From: Mycoemilia scoparia
Lineage: Eukaryota > Kickxellomycota > Kickxellomycetes > Kickxellales > Kickxellaceae
Length of the DNA: 56,225 bases
Reading direction: 5' to 3'
Assembly (NCBI GenBank): GCA_027575805.1
Contig: JANBPU010000104.1
Coordinates: forward strand, 1 to 56,225
This document shows positions 20,790 through 32,256 of this stretch, one piece after another. The notes beneath the pieces are model-generated. The model saw only the letters and a list, made by a program, of their open reading frames with translations, did not search any database and was not told the DNA's origin. Each line of letters opens with the position of its first letter. Within the stretch, counting starts at the first letter, position 1. The translations under genes and the position numbers were made by a program.

Positions 20790-20974
20790 AAAAAGATATA
20801 AAAGCAAGCAATCACAACGCTCGTACAACAAATACAATACCAGTAGTTATTTTGTTTCTTGGTCAATACCAGCTTTTCCTTTTTAGTTGTTTGTACTTTG
20901 TTTACAGACTTTATATTTTCTCTCTCTTGTACAAATTTTTATATATACACGCGTACACACCTCTGTAAATAGAA
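20790..20974 (+). promoter_or_regulatory. Probable promoter/5' UTR of PI synthase
   Basis: A TATA-like GATATAAAAGCAAGC lies near 20795, about 180 bases before the start codon. It is followed by a CT-rich stretch (TTTTCTCTCTCTTG), a common fungal arrangement. Confidence 0.4.
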
Positions 20975-22571
20975 ATGGCAGGAAAGCAGTCCAGCAATAT
21001 TAGCAGTGCTGGCCAAAATAAAGCCGAATACCAAAAGGTCTTTTACTATGTTCCGAATTTGATTGGTAAGTAATTTACGAAGAGCAAGATTTTGTCCATT
21101 TACACTTCAATGTGATTATTAAAGTGGCCGGGGAATTGTTGTAGCTTTTAAATGACTACTTGAAATTTAACTCAGAAGCATCATAAATATCTTTGTTTCG
21201 TAGGTTATACGCGTGTTATATTGACTGCCTTGGCGGTATATATGATGTATAATGAGCACCCATTCACAGTATTTTTACTTTACGGAACCTCAGAGCTTTT
21301 AGACGTAGCTGATGGATACTATGCTCGTAAATTCAACCAATGTAAGTAGCAGCCATGGTGATAGCAACTCATTATGTTATCATTCCTATTTTCGCTCGCA
21401 CTATTCCTGAGGATTTTCTTACCCACCATTATACATATCGCCACATGTATAATGGGCCAGAAATCGATCTTCATGTTTCTGGTGGGAATATCACAAAGGT
21501 TAAGGGGTTGGGTTCCAAAAAGTGCAATTATTCATCCTGGTTACGTTTGGACTAATTTGCAGAAAAAACAAAGGAATAATTGTTCTATAAAGAACTAACT
21601 GGTATATTACATGTTTGTGAAGAATATCTCTGGTTCTTTGCTTCTGGCATATATTAAAGCGAAATATAAACAGACATTGTTTTTGTTGTGCTACAAGCTT
21701 TGCAAATCTGCATGAGATCTGACCATGTATTTGTTGCCGTGTATATAGGTAGCAAATTTGGCGAAGTTTTGGATATGGTTACGGATCGGTAGGTTTGATT
21801 TAACACATTTAAATATTCAATACGAGATAAATCAATCAACCGCCTTTGTATAAAAATTGTGATTTCTTTATTATGGTCTGATTTTCTGATACAACCATTT
21901 ATGAAATTATAGATGCACTACTACTTGCCTCCTAACGTACTTGGCAGAATTGTATCCCAAAGGTGCAATGATATTCTGCTTCCTGATCTCGTTGGATATT
22001 AGCAGCCATTATATGCAGATGTATGGATCTTTGATTACCGGCCATACTAACCACAAGATTATGGACGAGTCTGCCAATTTCATTATGAGAGCCTACTATA
22101 CCAACCGAGTAAGTTATCTATCTATCAGACTTGGCATTCCTGGCTCAACGTATAAATTTGTTGGGTCTATAGAAATGTACTAATATACATGTTGTATACA
22201 TTTCGATAGCTTGTGTTGTTCCTGTTTTGTCTTGGCAATGAAGCATTTTTTATACTTTTATACCTTGTTCACTATTTGGACGGATTCCTCTGTAAGTTGC
22301 AGAAACAGCATTGACAATATGCAATGCCTACCTAACAGCTGTATTGTTGCATACCACTATAAAACTATAATTATTGATTTTATTTGTAGATTATTTCTTT
22401 GGCGCCATAATGCTTGTTGCTTTCCCAATATCCGTTGCAAAGAATGCCATTAATTTGGTTCAGCTTTGGGAAGCTTCTAAGCAATTGGCTGAATTTGATG
22501 TAAAGGAGACTGCCGCCACTACCAAATCCATTAGTCCATCATCATCGGCAACAAAGGCATCAAAGGACTAA
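20975..22571 (+). CDS. PIS1: CDP-diacylglycerol-inositol 3-phosphatidyltransferase (PI synthase)
   Basis: Six exons: 20975-21065, 21204-21341, 21749-21788, 21913-22108, 22210-22291 and 22390-22571, giving 242 residues. The CDP-alcohol phosphotransferase signature is complete across two junctions: D64-x2-D67-G68-x2-A71-R72-x8-G81-x3-D85-x3-D89, with the spacing required for the Mg-bound active site. Several hydrophobic segments follow (YVPNLIGYTRVILTAL, LYLVHYLDGFLY, FFGAIMLVAFPIS), as expected of an ER integral membrane enzyme. It transfers phosphatidate from CDP-diacylglycerol to myo-inositol, making phosphatidylinositol. The Ser/Thr/Lys-rich C-terminal tail is cytosolic in character. Length fits yeast Pis1 (about 220). 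The internal 40-nt exon 3 is essential for the motif, which supports the model. Confidence 0.95.
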
Positions 22572-22680
22572 GCCATTTAAATTTAGATGGTTTATTACAT
22601 TTCTACGTTTGTTCTTGTAATAAATAAAGATCACAAAACACACACACACACACACACNNNNNNNNNNAAAGTCCATAAAT
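22572..22680. other. 3' UTR, CA microsatellite and assembly gap
   Basis: After the PI synthase stop there is AATAAATAAAGATC, a likely polyadenylation signal. A (CA)n run at about 22640-22657 and ten N bases follow, so the sequence is incomplete here. Confidence 0.85.
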
Positions 22681-22863
22681 TTCATTACCAGCCAATATCA
22701 TGGTTTTTAAACGAAATTTATGGACTTTAACATAAATTCATGTTCCAAGAATATAATTATTTATATAAGAAATTGAAAACGTAAATAATATTAAAATTGG
22801 TTATAAATGTATGTTAAAGTCCATAAATTTCGTTTAAAAACCATGATATTGGCTGGTAATGAA
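22681..22863. repeat. 54-bp inverted repeat beside the N gap
   Basis: 22681-22734 is the exact reverse complement of 22810-22863, with a 75-base AT-rich spacer. The right arm contains the last 16-17 codons of the minus-strand orphan gene, so its 3' end exists twice in opposite orientation. A nested shorter palindrome (AAAGTCCATAAATTT at 22668 with AAATTTATGGACTTT) extends to the N run. This could be a real hairpin or an artefact of gap closing. Confidence 0.8.
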
Positions 22864-24331
22864 CAAAGTGATTTGTTTCTTCATTCAGATCAACAAAGTG
22901 CCATATCCACTTTGTAAAATCTGTAATTGAGTTACCAATATTTTGACTTCCACCATCGAGAGCTATAGTGCCTTTCAACATTTGCGACAAAACTCTGGCA
23001 ATGAATTCGGTTATAGTCAGCGCGGCTCTAACAACATTCTTGTTGATATCATAATTCCTTTTCGATGACAATAGATAACACAATTTGTCGACAAATAGAC
23101 CTAACGCTTTTTGATCCTTTATGCAGTTGGTAGCACTTGAGAAAATATCTTCGGTTTTGTCATCAAGATCACCATCGTCATTATTGACGTTAGTGTTGTG
23201 ATTGGCTTTATAGTTACTGATATCCAAAGCCTTAAACCCTGTCTCTTCGTTTTTATACAATGACGCAAATATGTATTGTATATAATACTTGACAAGCACC
23301 CCACAATCTTTCGGGAAATAACGTCCACAATACTTTATAAACGGCTTAGACTTTAGGTTCTGCTCTTGTCTTTGTTTGTTTGATAAGACAAGTAGACTTG
23401 CGAAATTTCTGATTGGCAGTTCAATGTCGTAATCCCAGTAAAATTTAATAGTACTCTGTATTATTTGTATTTTTTTCTTTAATCCATATTCAAATATCGA
23501 TGATGCCGTGCAGGGATATATTTTCGAATAATTACTTTCGTATTCGAAGTTCTTTTCTTGAATAATCGTGCTAAGTTGTGATAGTATATCTTCAATTTCT
23601 TTGATACCATATCCAAATATTTTGTTATTGTTGTTTGGAGGGCTCGAATGGCAATGGGTTTCTGGATTGTAGAGGCTGTAGATTTGTTGTTGTTGTTGTT
23701 GTTGTTGTTGCAGTCTTGGTAGGTTATGATTAAATTGTGTGTTGTATGGTAATATGCCGAATTGATCTTGTGGAATAAATGTATTGTAATTTGGCTGCGA
23801 TAACATCTGATTGGTATTTTGGATATTTGGAGGCAATACCTTGGTGTATTGACTTAGTAATATCCTGTTTCCTATATTTTGGCGATTGTAATTCCCGTTG
23901 GATAAAGGCAGTGTGGCATAGGGATTAGCCAGATTGATATTGTATATAAGCTCAGATGGAAGCTGATCTAGCGTATAACTCTGGTTGAAAATATATCCAA
24001 ATACTTCTTCTAAGGTGGTGATTGTTATACCATTCATGTTTGGATATTGTAAGCCTTGTTGTTGTCTATAACTATTTTTATTAACAAGGGCATAATGCCA
24101 TGGAAATTTAAGGTTGATAAATTCCTTAAATGTAGGGCTAGCCAGTTTTGGAATTATGCCACTATTTAGATTGCCATCATCGAACAACTGTTGTAGAAAG
24201 TTCAATGTTTTTAAAAGGTCTTGTTCTCTTTTAAAATATTCAGTTGATCTGTTAAGAATGGTTTCTGCAACATTATTAATAACCGGATCAAAACAACACT
24301 CTTTGGTACACGGCTGATGTTCACGATCCAT
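22814..24331 (-). CDS. Hypothetical poly-Q protein, 505 residues (orphan)
   Basis: A long single open frame. I recognise no domain. The N-terminus is Cys-rich (PCTKECCFDP), the middle is Asn/Gln/Tyr-rich and low-complexity with a run of nine Gln near residue 209 (encoded by a TTG-type repeat on the plus strand). The C-terminal 250 residues look globular and helical (IEDILSQLSTIIQEKN, FGLFVDKLCYLL-like, VRAALTITEFIARVLSQML). No signal peptide. The gene converges on PI synthase, and its last codons overlap an inverted repeat next to an assembly gap, so the C-terminus is uncertain. Length and the absence of stops argue for a real, possibly lineage-specific, gene. Confidence 0.6.
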   Translation of the reverse strand: MDREHQPCTKECCFDPVINNVAETILNRSTEYFKREQDLLKTLNFLQQLFDDGNLNSGIIPKLASPTFKEFINLKFPWHYALVNKNSYRQQQGLQYPNMNGITITTLEEVFGYIFNQSYTLDQLPSELIYNINLANPYATLPLSNGNYNRQNIGNRILLSQYTKVLPPNIQNTNQMLSQPNYNTFIPQDQFGILPYNTQFNHNLPRLQQQQQQQQQIYSLYNPETHCHSSPPNNNNKIFGYGIKEIEDILSQLSTIIQEKNFEYESNYSKIYPCTASSIFEYGLKKKIQIIQSTIKFYWDYDIELPIRNFASLLVLSNKQRQEQNLKSKPFIKYCGRYFPKDCGVLVKYYIQYIFASLYKNEETGFKALDISNYKANHNTNVNNDDGDLDDKTEDIFSSATNCIKDQKALGLFVDKLCYLLSSKRNYDINKNVVRAALTITEFIARVLSQMLKGTIALDGGSQNIGNSITDFTKWIWHFVDLNEETNHFVHYQPISWFLNEIYGL

Positions 24332-24994
24332 AATCTAAATCTTGGTATCCTAATTTAAATTAGAGTTAAAAATTCGGCAAATGGTGCAATAATTTAAAAT
24401 GATGGATAAGCTTAATCGAAATGCAATTATTTTTGAAATGATGAATAAATGGGTAGTCTGGGAGAAGCGACCAGTTCGATTATTATAAATACATATTTAT
24501 AATTACTCACAATACCAGGTCGTTCGCATTCAAAGAAGTTGAAGGTCAAATGTATTTTTTTTCCTGGTCTGCTGGCTCTCTGCTTGCAAATAAAAACCAT
24601 GTCGATCAGGCAGGTGGTTTATCATAACAATGAGTATTTAAAATTAAGTTGAAAGAAATATCTACTATATCTCGGGTTTTGAATTTCCTAAGCTACCATT
24701 GTCATTTTATTGACACAAATGCATATACACAGAAACCGAATGATGCTCTATTGCACTATTTTCTATTGTAACAAGTAGCTTTGTGGGGTAATATGATCTA
24801 AAGCCGCAATAGCCAACCTTATTTCCATAGGGAGCATGGTACCACATTGCATTCTAAAGCATAGACTCATTGACGACTATTTCATTACTAAAAATAGGTC
24901 AAAGGAACTTTAATAAATAGAATAAATCCATGGTAAAAATATATTTTGTAAATGAGGAAACCATCATAGGTGCCGAATTGCTATTTTGTAAAAT
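24332..24994. other. Intergenic, no gene seen
   Basis: AT-rich region upstream of the orphan gene and downstream of KTI12. No RNA gene, MITE copy or coding exon recognised. Confidence 0.45.
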
Positions 24995-26148
24995 CTAAAG
25001 GTTTGCATTCAAATAGTCAACAAATAGGTCAGCAAGCGTTTCTATATTTATCTTATGCAATCTGTTAATTTTAATAAACTGTGTTCGATATCGCTTTAGT
25101 TCAGGTAACGTGATATTTCTTGACGGCATATTAATGTAAACGTCACGCCAAAACATAAATTACTAGTTAATACGATTTTTATTTTATTTTTGTTAAAGTC
25201 AAGGTATATAGAGGCTTTTAAGGTGGTAGAGAAAATACTTATCTTTTTAGATGTTCGAGGAACGCTGAGTTCGTCAACTATAATGCCGCTTTTCTGGGAA
25301 GCAAATATTTGGTCAATTATCTCTTTGGTGATTTGGTCAAGCTCATATAGGAAGTTATTTGAGCTTGCTTGTTTCTATTTATATAAAGTTATAAGGTTAC
25401 AAATAGAAATATATATATATCAATTGTATGAAGTCCCAATGGTAGTAAATAGATAATAACTTACAACAGCAGTTGATAGGTTTGGAGGAGGTGCTTTTTT
25501 CTCAAACAATGCAGCCCAAACCTGGTCAAAGGGAAGCTTTTCTCCTTCAAGATGTTGTATAACACTAATCAAAGGCGAATCCCATCTGTTGAAACCGTTG
25601 GGTTCCTCATATCTCATTAGAAGCTCTTCAAATCTATAAAAAAATAATATTATATATATATATATATAATCAGTAATATTCTATAGGTAGTATAATCGAA
25701 CAACAAAATCCAATATGGGTGAAATGAGATGGACTTACATTTGTTTGGAATAAGGGTCCGGCCTTGTATTATTAATTTCTCGAGCATTCTCTTTAGGCAA
25801 TCCGCAATACAACACACAATGGGGAGTACTGGTCGACCTTGCAATACAGTATAGCTGGTATCTAAATCCCTTTATATAGTTCATTGCGTCGGCAATGACC
25901 ACAGTATTTCGGGACAAATGTCTTTCAACAGCAGACATCAAGGCACCGCGTGCTTTTTTCTCATCAAGAGAAGATCCATACGCATCCTTGGTTACACCCA
26001 AAAACTCATCATTAATTATTTTTACGGTTATATTTTTGGGGCCCTTGTATTCGGGAGATTTAATATGACTCTCTATCATCTCTTTAAGTTCCTTGGATCT
26101 AGTGGTTTTTCCACTAGATGGATATCCGCTAACTATCACCAATGGCAT
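24995..26148 (-). CDS. KTI12: KTI12, Elongator-associated P-loop protein
   Basis: Exons 26148-25739, 25633-25465, 25374 to about 25244, and 25118-24995, giving about 277 residues. The N-terminus MPLVIVSGYPSSGKTTRSKEL carries the P-loop (residues 8-16) typical of KTI12/PSTK-type ATPases. DAMNYIKGFRYQLYC and RPDPYSKQIFEELLMRYEEPNGFNRWDSPL follow the family in order. The C-terminus (ITLPELKRYRTQFIK...ADLFVDYLNANL) matches the conserved tRNA-binding end. KTI12 binds Elongator and tRNA and supports wobble-uridine modification. The last intron has no in-phase GT donor. The phase requires AAAAA/GATAAGT...TCAAG/AAAT (GA-AG), or else a 1-base error in the A-run. The gene is divergent from RPC2, 644 bases apart. 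Confidence 0.88.
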
Positions 26149-26792
26149 TTTGAAGGAGGGAAATTATGGACTTGTAGGGACACGAAAACTCAAAAACACA
26201 CGCCAATAATACTGATTACTTTAGACTGGGGTTTATTTAATGCCTAAATTTTGAGCTTTAGATGTGTTTTGCTATTCGAATAGAAAAAAGGCAATAATTT
26301 AAACGACTATGGGTCATGGCCATTTTGACCGTGATCTGGCTAGCCAGCCAACAAACCATGCAAGCAAAAAATCTCACGATTTGTTGATTATTTATTTTTG
26401 GTCACCATACCTCCACCCATATTAAATATGCTTACCAACAAGAGGATAGTAAATTTTTTGAAGGAGCTATGGAAGTTTGATTGCCTGTTATACTTTTGCT
26501 TTACCTATTTTTAGTGTTTACTCCAAAACTCTTGGCGACAGAAGGGACTTCTGCTTTAGACATTTTCCTCTCTAGCTTGAAAGGAGGAGAGACAACAAAA
26601 TCTATATAGAGCAAACACACGAAAAAAGGGCAGAGCAACATTGTCCACAACATACCACAATCAAGACGAATTGACGCTCATTCGATTTTGTCTTGTTAAT
26701 TTAATTCCTCATTACCAATAACCCTAGACAGGCACATATACATACAACGCACGCCAGCAAATCAACCAAGAAAACTTGATCACATTTACAAT
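26149..26792. promoter_or_regulatory. Divergent promoter, KTI12 / RPC2
   Basis: 644 bases between start codons. The RPC2-proximal part is rich in CA and AC (for example CAGGCACATATACATACAACGCACG) with no TATA box. No repeat copy here. Confidence 0.4.
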
Positions 26793-29700
26793 ATGCCGCC
26801 AAAACGTACACCTAGTACAAGCAGCACTAGGAAGACTACTAGAGGCACTGCCAAAAACGACGTAACTGAAGAAGGAGCAACTTCAAATGGCGTTGCACCC
26901 AAAAGAGCCGCCCCAACTCGAGCAACAAAATCAAAGCAAAACGGAGATCAAGCCAAAATAAAGGCCGAGCCAAACGAAATTGTAATGGCTGAGAACGGTG
27001 GTGCGGTAATCACAAATACTCCAACCACTCAGTCCACTACAAGCACCATTAGCAGCAGTGGGACTCGAGGCAGAAAACTCAAAAAACCAAAACAAGGCCA
27101 GTCCGACATTGCCAACTCGCTTGACGAAAGAGTCGAAAAACTAATGGAAGCAAAAAAATATAAGCCCAAGCCCAAACTAACCGACCCAATCCCAACCCTC
27201 GAGGATAAGTGGAAACTCTTGCCTTCATTCTTGCGGGTCAAGGGATTAGTAAAGCAGCATTTGGATTCCTTCAACTATTTCGTTGATGTCGACCTCAAGA
27301 AAATCGTCAAAGCAAATGAGATGGTAACGTCCGACGTTGATCCCAACTTCTATCTGAAATACACTGGCATTCGTGTTGGGAGGCCCGAACGAATGGACGC
27401 CCATTCCGCTGACAAGTCTTATACGCCTCACGAATGCAGGCTCCGCGATCTGACCTATGCCGCCAGCATCTTTGTTGACGTTGAATACACCAGAGGCAGA
27501 CAGCTGGTCCGTCGCCGTGGCGTGGTAATTGGCAGAATGCCCATTATGCTGAGATCAAACAAATGCGTCCTAACCAACAAGACCGATAAGCAAATGGCGG
27601 CCATGCAGGAGTGTCCGCTTGATCCTGGCGGCTATTTTATCGTCAAGGGCACTGAAAAGGTCATTTTGGTCCAAGAACAGTTGTCAAAGAACCGTATCAT
27701 TGTCCAGGAAGATAGTAAGGGCCAAATGATGGCGGTTGTCACGTCGAGCACTCATGAGGTCAAATCCAAAGCCTACGTCTATATCAAGAAGGGATGTCTT
27801 TATCTTAAGCACAATTCGCTGGTTGAGGATATCCCCGTAGTGGCTGCATTCAAGGCTATGGGCATAACCGCCGACCAGGAAATTTCAAAACTGGTAGTGG
27901 GAACTGACGAAGAGTTTTATGAACTATTTTCCCCCAGTCTTGAACAGGCCGCCATGCTGAAGCTGTTTACTCAAAAACAATGTCTCGAATATATCGGAAA
28001 GCGAGTGAGAATATCCAGAAGGTTTGGAAGCATTCGTAGAACACCAATAGAAGAGGCCCACGAGATTTTGGCCAACGTTATTTTGGCTCATGTGCCCGTT
28101 CTGAATGGAGATTTTAAACAGAAGTGCGTGTATATTGCGGTAATGGCTCGTCGTGTGTTGCAGACCATTATTGATCCCAGTCTGATGGATGATTTGGACT
28201 ATTTGGGTAACAAGCGTTTGGAGCTTGCTGGCCAATTGCTGTCCCTGCTGTTTGAGGATTTGTTCAAAAAGTACAATACGGATCTCAAGATCAACATTGA
28301 CAAGGTTTTGAAGAAGCCCAATCGGGCCCAAGAGTTTGATGTGTTTAATCAATTGACTTGCCATTCTGATAATATTACTCAGGGCTTTGTTCGTGCCATT
28401 AGCACGGGTAACTGGAAGGTCGCTCGTTTCAAGATGGACCGTGCGGGCGTTACACACATTTTGTCTCGCTTGTCGTATATTGCGGCACTGGGCATGATGA
28501 CTCGTATCAGTTCTCAGTTCGAAAAGACTCGCAAAGTATCGGGACCCCGTGCTCTGCAGCCCTCTCAATGGGGTATGCTGTGTCCTTCGGATACGCCTGA
28601 GGGCGAACTTTGTGGCCTGGTTAAAAACCTGGCCCTGATGACACATATTACGACTGACTCTGAGGAAGAACCTATAAGGAGGCTTGCATTTGCACTTGGC
28701 TGCGAGGATCTTAATACCATTACTGGTGAGGAACTGTATGACCATCACACGTATTTGGTTACCCTCAACGGTCTTATTATCGGTGCATCGCGCCAATCCC
28801 AAAAGTTTGTCCGTAATGTCCGTATAATGCGCAGAAATGGGCGTATTTCTGAATTTGTCAGTATCTTTATCGACGATGCCCGCAAGATGATCAATATATC
28901 GTCTGATGGTGGTCGTATTTGTCGGCCCATTATTATTGTTGAGAATGGCGAGAGTCGGGTAAAGGACCACCATATCCGCGATCTGCTTGCTGGAAAGCTT
29001 GAGTTTGACGATTTCCTAAGACTAGGCCTTGTCGAGTATCTTGATGTAAATGAAGAAAACGATGGCCTTATTGCTAGCTACACCCGCGAGATAACCAAGG
29101 AAACTACCCATCTTGAGATTGAGCCATTTACTCTGCTTGGCGCAGTTGCCGGTCTTATTCCCTATCCTCATCATAACCAGTCTCCTCGTAACACCTATCA
29201 ATCTGCTATGGGTAAACAGGCTATTGGTGCAATTGCTTATAACCAGCTAAACCGTATCGACACTCTGCTGTACCTCTTGGTATATCCTCAGCAGCCCATG
29301 GTGAAGACCAAGACCATTGAGCTGATCGGGTACGACAAACTGCCAGCTGGCCAAAATGCAACGGTTGCGGTAATGTCATACTCAGGATACGATATTGAAG
29401 ATGCGTTGATTCTGAACAAGTCGTCTCTGGATCGTGGGTTTGGTCGATGCCAAGTCATGCGCAAGTATGCAACAGTTATTCGCAAATACGCTAACGGGAC
29501 CTATGACCGTGTTCTCGATCCGCCTCTCAATCCCGATAACACTATCCCTGCAAAGTTCGAGGCGCTTGATCGCGATGGTCTTGCTTCTCCTGGTGAAAGA
29601 CTCATGCCTGGTCATACTCTAATTAACAAGCAGTCACCAGTCAACACCACCGGCGAACCAACGATGGGAGGAGGATTTGGTGGCGGTGCTGATGAATATA

Positions 29701-30542
29701 AACCAACACCATTGACATTCAAGTATCCCGAGCCTGCGTACGTTGACAAGACCATGTTGACAACTGGTGAAAACGATCAGACATTGATCAAATTCTTGAT
29801 CCGCCAGACGCGCAGACCCGAACTTGGAGACAAGTTTTCGTCTCGGCACGGACAGAAGGGCGTTATTGGACTGATTGTACCACAGCCTGATATGCCTTTC
29901 AATGACTGGGGTGTATGTCCAGATATTGTTATGAACCCCCACGGTTTCCCATCACGTATGACAGTCGGGAAAATGATTGAGTTGCTGTCCGGAAAGGCCG
30001 GTATCCTGAAGGGTGAACTGCAATATGGCACTGCCTTCGGCGGAAGTAAGGTAGAAGACATGAGCAAGATTCTTATAGACCATGGATTCGATTATTCGGG
30101 CAAGGACTATGTTACATCGGGTATTACTGGTGAGCCTTTGGCTGCATACATCTTCTTTGGTCCCATTTATTATCAGAAACTTAAGCACATGGTCATGGAC
30201 AAGATGCACGCCAGAGCTCATGGTCCAAGAACTGTGTTGACCAGACAGCCTACTGAGGGTAGGTCTAGGGATGGTGGTCTGCGTCTGGGTGAGATGGAGC
30301 GCGATTGTTTGATCGGCTATGGTGCCTCTATGTTGTTGGTTGAGCGCCTGATGCTTTCTTCGGATGCATTTGAAGTGTTTGTTTGCCAAGAGTGTGGGTA
30401 TTTAGGATACAGTGGTTGGTGCCAGTATTGCCGTAGTAGCAAGAGAATCAATTCGCTCAAGATCCCCTATGCTTGCAAGCTTTTATTCCAAGAAATGCAG
30501 GCCATGAATATCATGCCTCGATTGGTTCTTGAAGAAGTTTAA
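26793..30542 (+). CDS. RPC2: DNA-directed RNA polymerase III second-largest subunit
   Basis: A single exon of 1249 residues. Hallmarks of the beta/RPB2 family: [66 protein letters not shown] and [12 protein letters not shown] (from about residue 1012), plus a C-terminal zinc finger CQEC...CQYC (about 1198-1223). The finger context [12 protein letters not shown] and the ending [24 protein letters not shown] fit Pol III (RPC2/RET1) rather than Pol II RPB2. Start blocks such as [14 protein letters not shown] and [13 protein letters not shown] sequence agree. Pol III makes 5S rRNA and tRNAs in the nucleus. The first 130 residues are a basic Lys/Thr/Pro-rich extension absent from most relatives, including [10 protein letters not shown], which resembles an AT-hook or nuclear localisation signal. 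Confidence 0.96.
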   Translation: MPPKRTPSTSSTRKTTRGTAKNDVTEEGATSNGVAPKRAAPTRATKSKQNGDQAKIKAEPNEIVMAENGGAVITNTPTTQSTTSTISSSGTRGRKLKKPKQGQSDIANSLDERVEKLMEAKKYKPKPKLTDPIPTLEDKWKLLPSFLRVKGLVKQHLDSFNYFVDVDLKKIVKANEMVTSDVDPNFYLKYTGIRVGRPERMDAHSADKSYTPHECRLRDLTYAASIFVDVEYTRGRQLVRRRGVVIGRMPIMLRSNKCVLTNKTDKQMAAMQECPLDPGGYFIVKGTEKVILVQEQLSKNRIIVQEDSKGQMMAVVTSSTHEVKSKAYVYIKKGCLYLKHNSLVEDIPVVAAFKAMGITADQEISKLVVGTDEEFYELFSPSLEQAAMLKLFTQKQCLEYIGKRVRISRRFGSIRRTPIEEAHEILANVILAHVPVLNGDFKQKCVYIAVMARRVLQTIIDPSLMDDLDYLGNKRLELAGQLLSLLFEDLFKKYNTDLKINIDKVLKKPNRAQEFDVFNQLTCHSDNITQGFVRAISTGNWKVARFKMDRAGVTHILSRLSYIAALGMMTRISSQFEKTRKVSGPRALQPSQWGMLCPSDTPEGELCGLVKNLALMTHITTDSEEEPIRRLAFALGCEDLNTITGEELYDHHTYLVTLNGLIIGASRQSQKFVRNVRIMRRNGRISEFVSIFIDDARKMINISSDGGRICRPIIIVENGESRVKDHHIRDLLAGKLEFDDFLRLGLVEYLDVNEENDGLIASYTREITKETTHLEIEPFTLLGAVAGLIPYPHHNQSPRNTYQSAMGKQAIGAIAYNQLNRIDTLLYLLVYPQQPMVKTKTIELIGYDKLPAGQNATVAVMSYSGYDIEDALILNKSSLDRGFGRCQVMRKYATVIRKYANGTYDRVLDPPLNPDNTIPAKFEALDRDGLASPGERLMPGHTLINKQSPVNTTGEPTMGGGFGGGADEYKPTPLTFKYPEPAYVDKTMLTTGENDQTLIKFLIRQTRRPELGDKFSSRHGQKGVIGLIVPQPDMPFNDWGVCPDIVMNPHGFPSRMTVGKMIELLSGKAGILKGELQYGTAFGGSKVEDMSKILIDHGFDYSGKDYVTSGITGEPLAAYIFFGPIYYQKLKHMVMDKMHARAHGPRTVLTRQPTEGRSRDGGLRLGEMERDCLIGYGASMLLVERLMLSSDAFEVFVCQECGYLGYSGWCQYCRSSKRINSLKIPYACKLLFQEMQAMNIMPRLVLEEV

Positions 30543-30756
30543 TTGCTGTAAGAATATGCGGATACGATCTCCATGGCCTTTATTAAACACTTGTCATATA
30601 AATATCGAGCCTATGGAGAGACCAACCAAAGTCTTATACAAATTGCCTATTTTTTGGATCAAAATGTTTTCTTTTGCCTATAAATTCAAACCCCAGTTTC
30701 TAAACAATTATTGGTTTACACATTTCTGATAAAATCACTCGTTATTCGCTACCATT
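30543..30756. other. 3' region of RPC2
   Basis: AT-rich spacer with no gene. It ends at MITE copy H. Confidence 0.4.
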
Positions 30757-30871
30757 TGGATCATAATTTTTGAAGGGTGAAAGTTCACTAGTAAAACTGG
30801 ACATCCATTTAGCTGTGATTTCCCCTATAATCAGTGGTCACCAAAATTCACCCTTCGAAAATTATTGCCCA
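30757..30871 (-). mobile_element. MITE-like element, copy H
   Basis: Left TGGATCATAATTTTTGAAGG, right CCCTTCGAAAATTATTGCCCA, reverse-oriented core CCATTTAGCTGTGATTTCCCC. Flanked by TT on both sides. Lies between the convergent RPC2 and epimerase genes. Confidence 0.9.
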
Positions 30872-30984
30872 TTTAGCTTGTAAATATAGGATGATTTCTA
30901 TTTTTTAAGTACATAAATACGACACTACTATTTTGGATCCACGAAACAAAACTACCGTTGCAGAATGGTATGTACGAGAGACTT

Positions 30985-32256
30985 TTAAGCACTAGACTTG
31001 TCAATGGCAACCTGGACACGATCACGGAGTAGTTTGATCATGTCTTTTGGTGAGTCGGCCTTGAAAATAGAACTACCAGCAACAATAACATTGGCACCAG
31101 CCTCAGCAGCAGCATCAATCGTATCAGGGGCAAGACCACCGTCAACTTCAATATCAAGGCTGGGGAACTTTTCACGAAGTTTCCGGACCTTTTCGATACA
31201 GCTAGTCATGAAAGCTTGACCACCAAAGCCAGGCTCAACTGTCATTATCAAAATCTGATCGGCTTCTCCAGCATAAGGGAAAACATCCTCAATCGGAGTG
31301 TTTGGCTTAACGGCAATACCAGCCTTCATACCCTTCTCGTGGATCTTCTTTACCAAAGCAGACGTATCCTCTACAGAAAATTATTGTTTAATTACGGTTT
31401 AGCATTTTACTATTCTTTCTTTGTGAAATAAAGAAATGGATGCGTTGGAGTAGGTGCAGCTTACCTGCAGCTTCAAGATGGAAACAAAACAGATCGGCCC
31501 CAGCCTTTGCGAAATCGTCGACCCACTTTTATTATCAATATCAATACATTAAATTAGTTGTGTTAAACCATTGTATCGCATTATTAGTCAATAGTTAAAA
31601 AAGCACAACAAAACATGGTAAATATTTACCTGTTCAGGATGAGAAACCATCAAGTGGCAGTCAAGGAAACCCTTGGTGTGTGGTCTGAGACTCTTAATGA
31701 TAGGAGCTCCAAGAGTCAAATTTGGAACAAAGTGTCTATACAATAGTATATTACAATACTAGTTTTAGCTTTAGATGACTAACTCAAATTCTTGGGCATT
31801 GGACATCATGCAGGATTGTGTCATTGATGTCATAGCCTGATGGAATAAAAAGCCAGGTTCAAATAAAACCCAGTATTACTGCTTTAGTCAGCAAATGTAC
31901 GTGTACAAAGTATACCCTCCTAAGTAGCTGCTTACCCATCCATAACGTCTACATGGTTTCCATAAATAATGACAGTGTATTGTAAAAGAGCTGGTTAGCA
32001 ATAAGCGTAGACAAGGACTGGTACCACAAGCTATACATATATATATATATATATATACATGACCTGTTGCTATAGAAAATAGCATAGAGTCACTGATCCA
32101 TAGATAAGAAAGCACAGTGTGCTATAAAATATTATGCTCGTACTTACCCATATGAAGATAATCGGCACCGTCGTCAAGCATTCTTTGGCATTCGCTGGCC
32201 AATTTGGCAAAGTCACCAGATAGCAGCGAAGGGGCGATTTTTGGCACAACAGTCAT
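30985..32256 (-). CDS. RPE1: Ribulose-phosphate 3-epimerase
   Basis: Five exons: 32256-32148, 31948-31936, 31735-31630, 31525-31465 and 31370-30985, giving 224 residues, the usual family length. The TIM-barrel landmarks are intact: KIAPSLLSGDF, LHMDVMDGHFVPN (metal-binding His/Asp), CHLMVSHPEQW, FHLEA, MTVEPGFGGQ and EVDGGLAPDT. It interconverts ribulose-5-phosphate and xylulose-5-phosphate in the non-oxidative pentose phosphate pathway of the cytosol. Exon 2 is a 13-nt microexon that supplies most of DVMDG. Skipping it would remove a catalytic metal ligand and shift the frame. Frame and phase are conserved at every junction. The last intron-proximal sequences are AT-rich. Confidence 0.95.
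31936..31948 (-). other. 13-nt microexon of the epimerase gene
   Basis: Bounded by TAG and GTAAGC on the minus strand. It joins ATGG to a following A so that the codons read M-D-V-M-D-G-H, exactly the conserved catalytic block. Confidence 0.88.

Noticed and set aside
27924..28973. Antisense 349-codon frame inside RPC2
   Set aside because: Mirror of strong sense coding; low-complexity product without family features.
26793..30542. Identification as Pol II RPB2
   Set aside because: The zinc-finger context GYSGWCQYC and the C-terminal block fit Pol III RPC2; RPB2 has a different ending.
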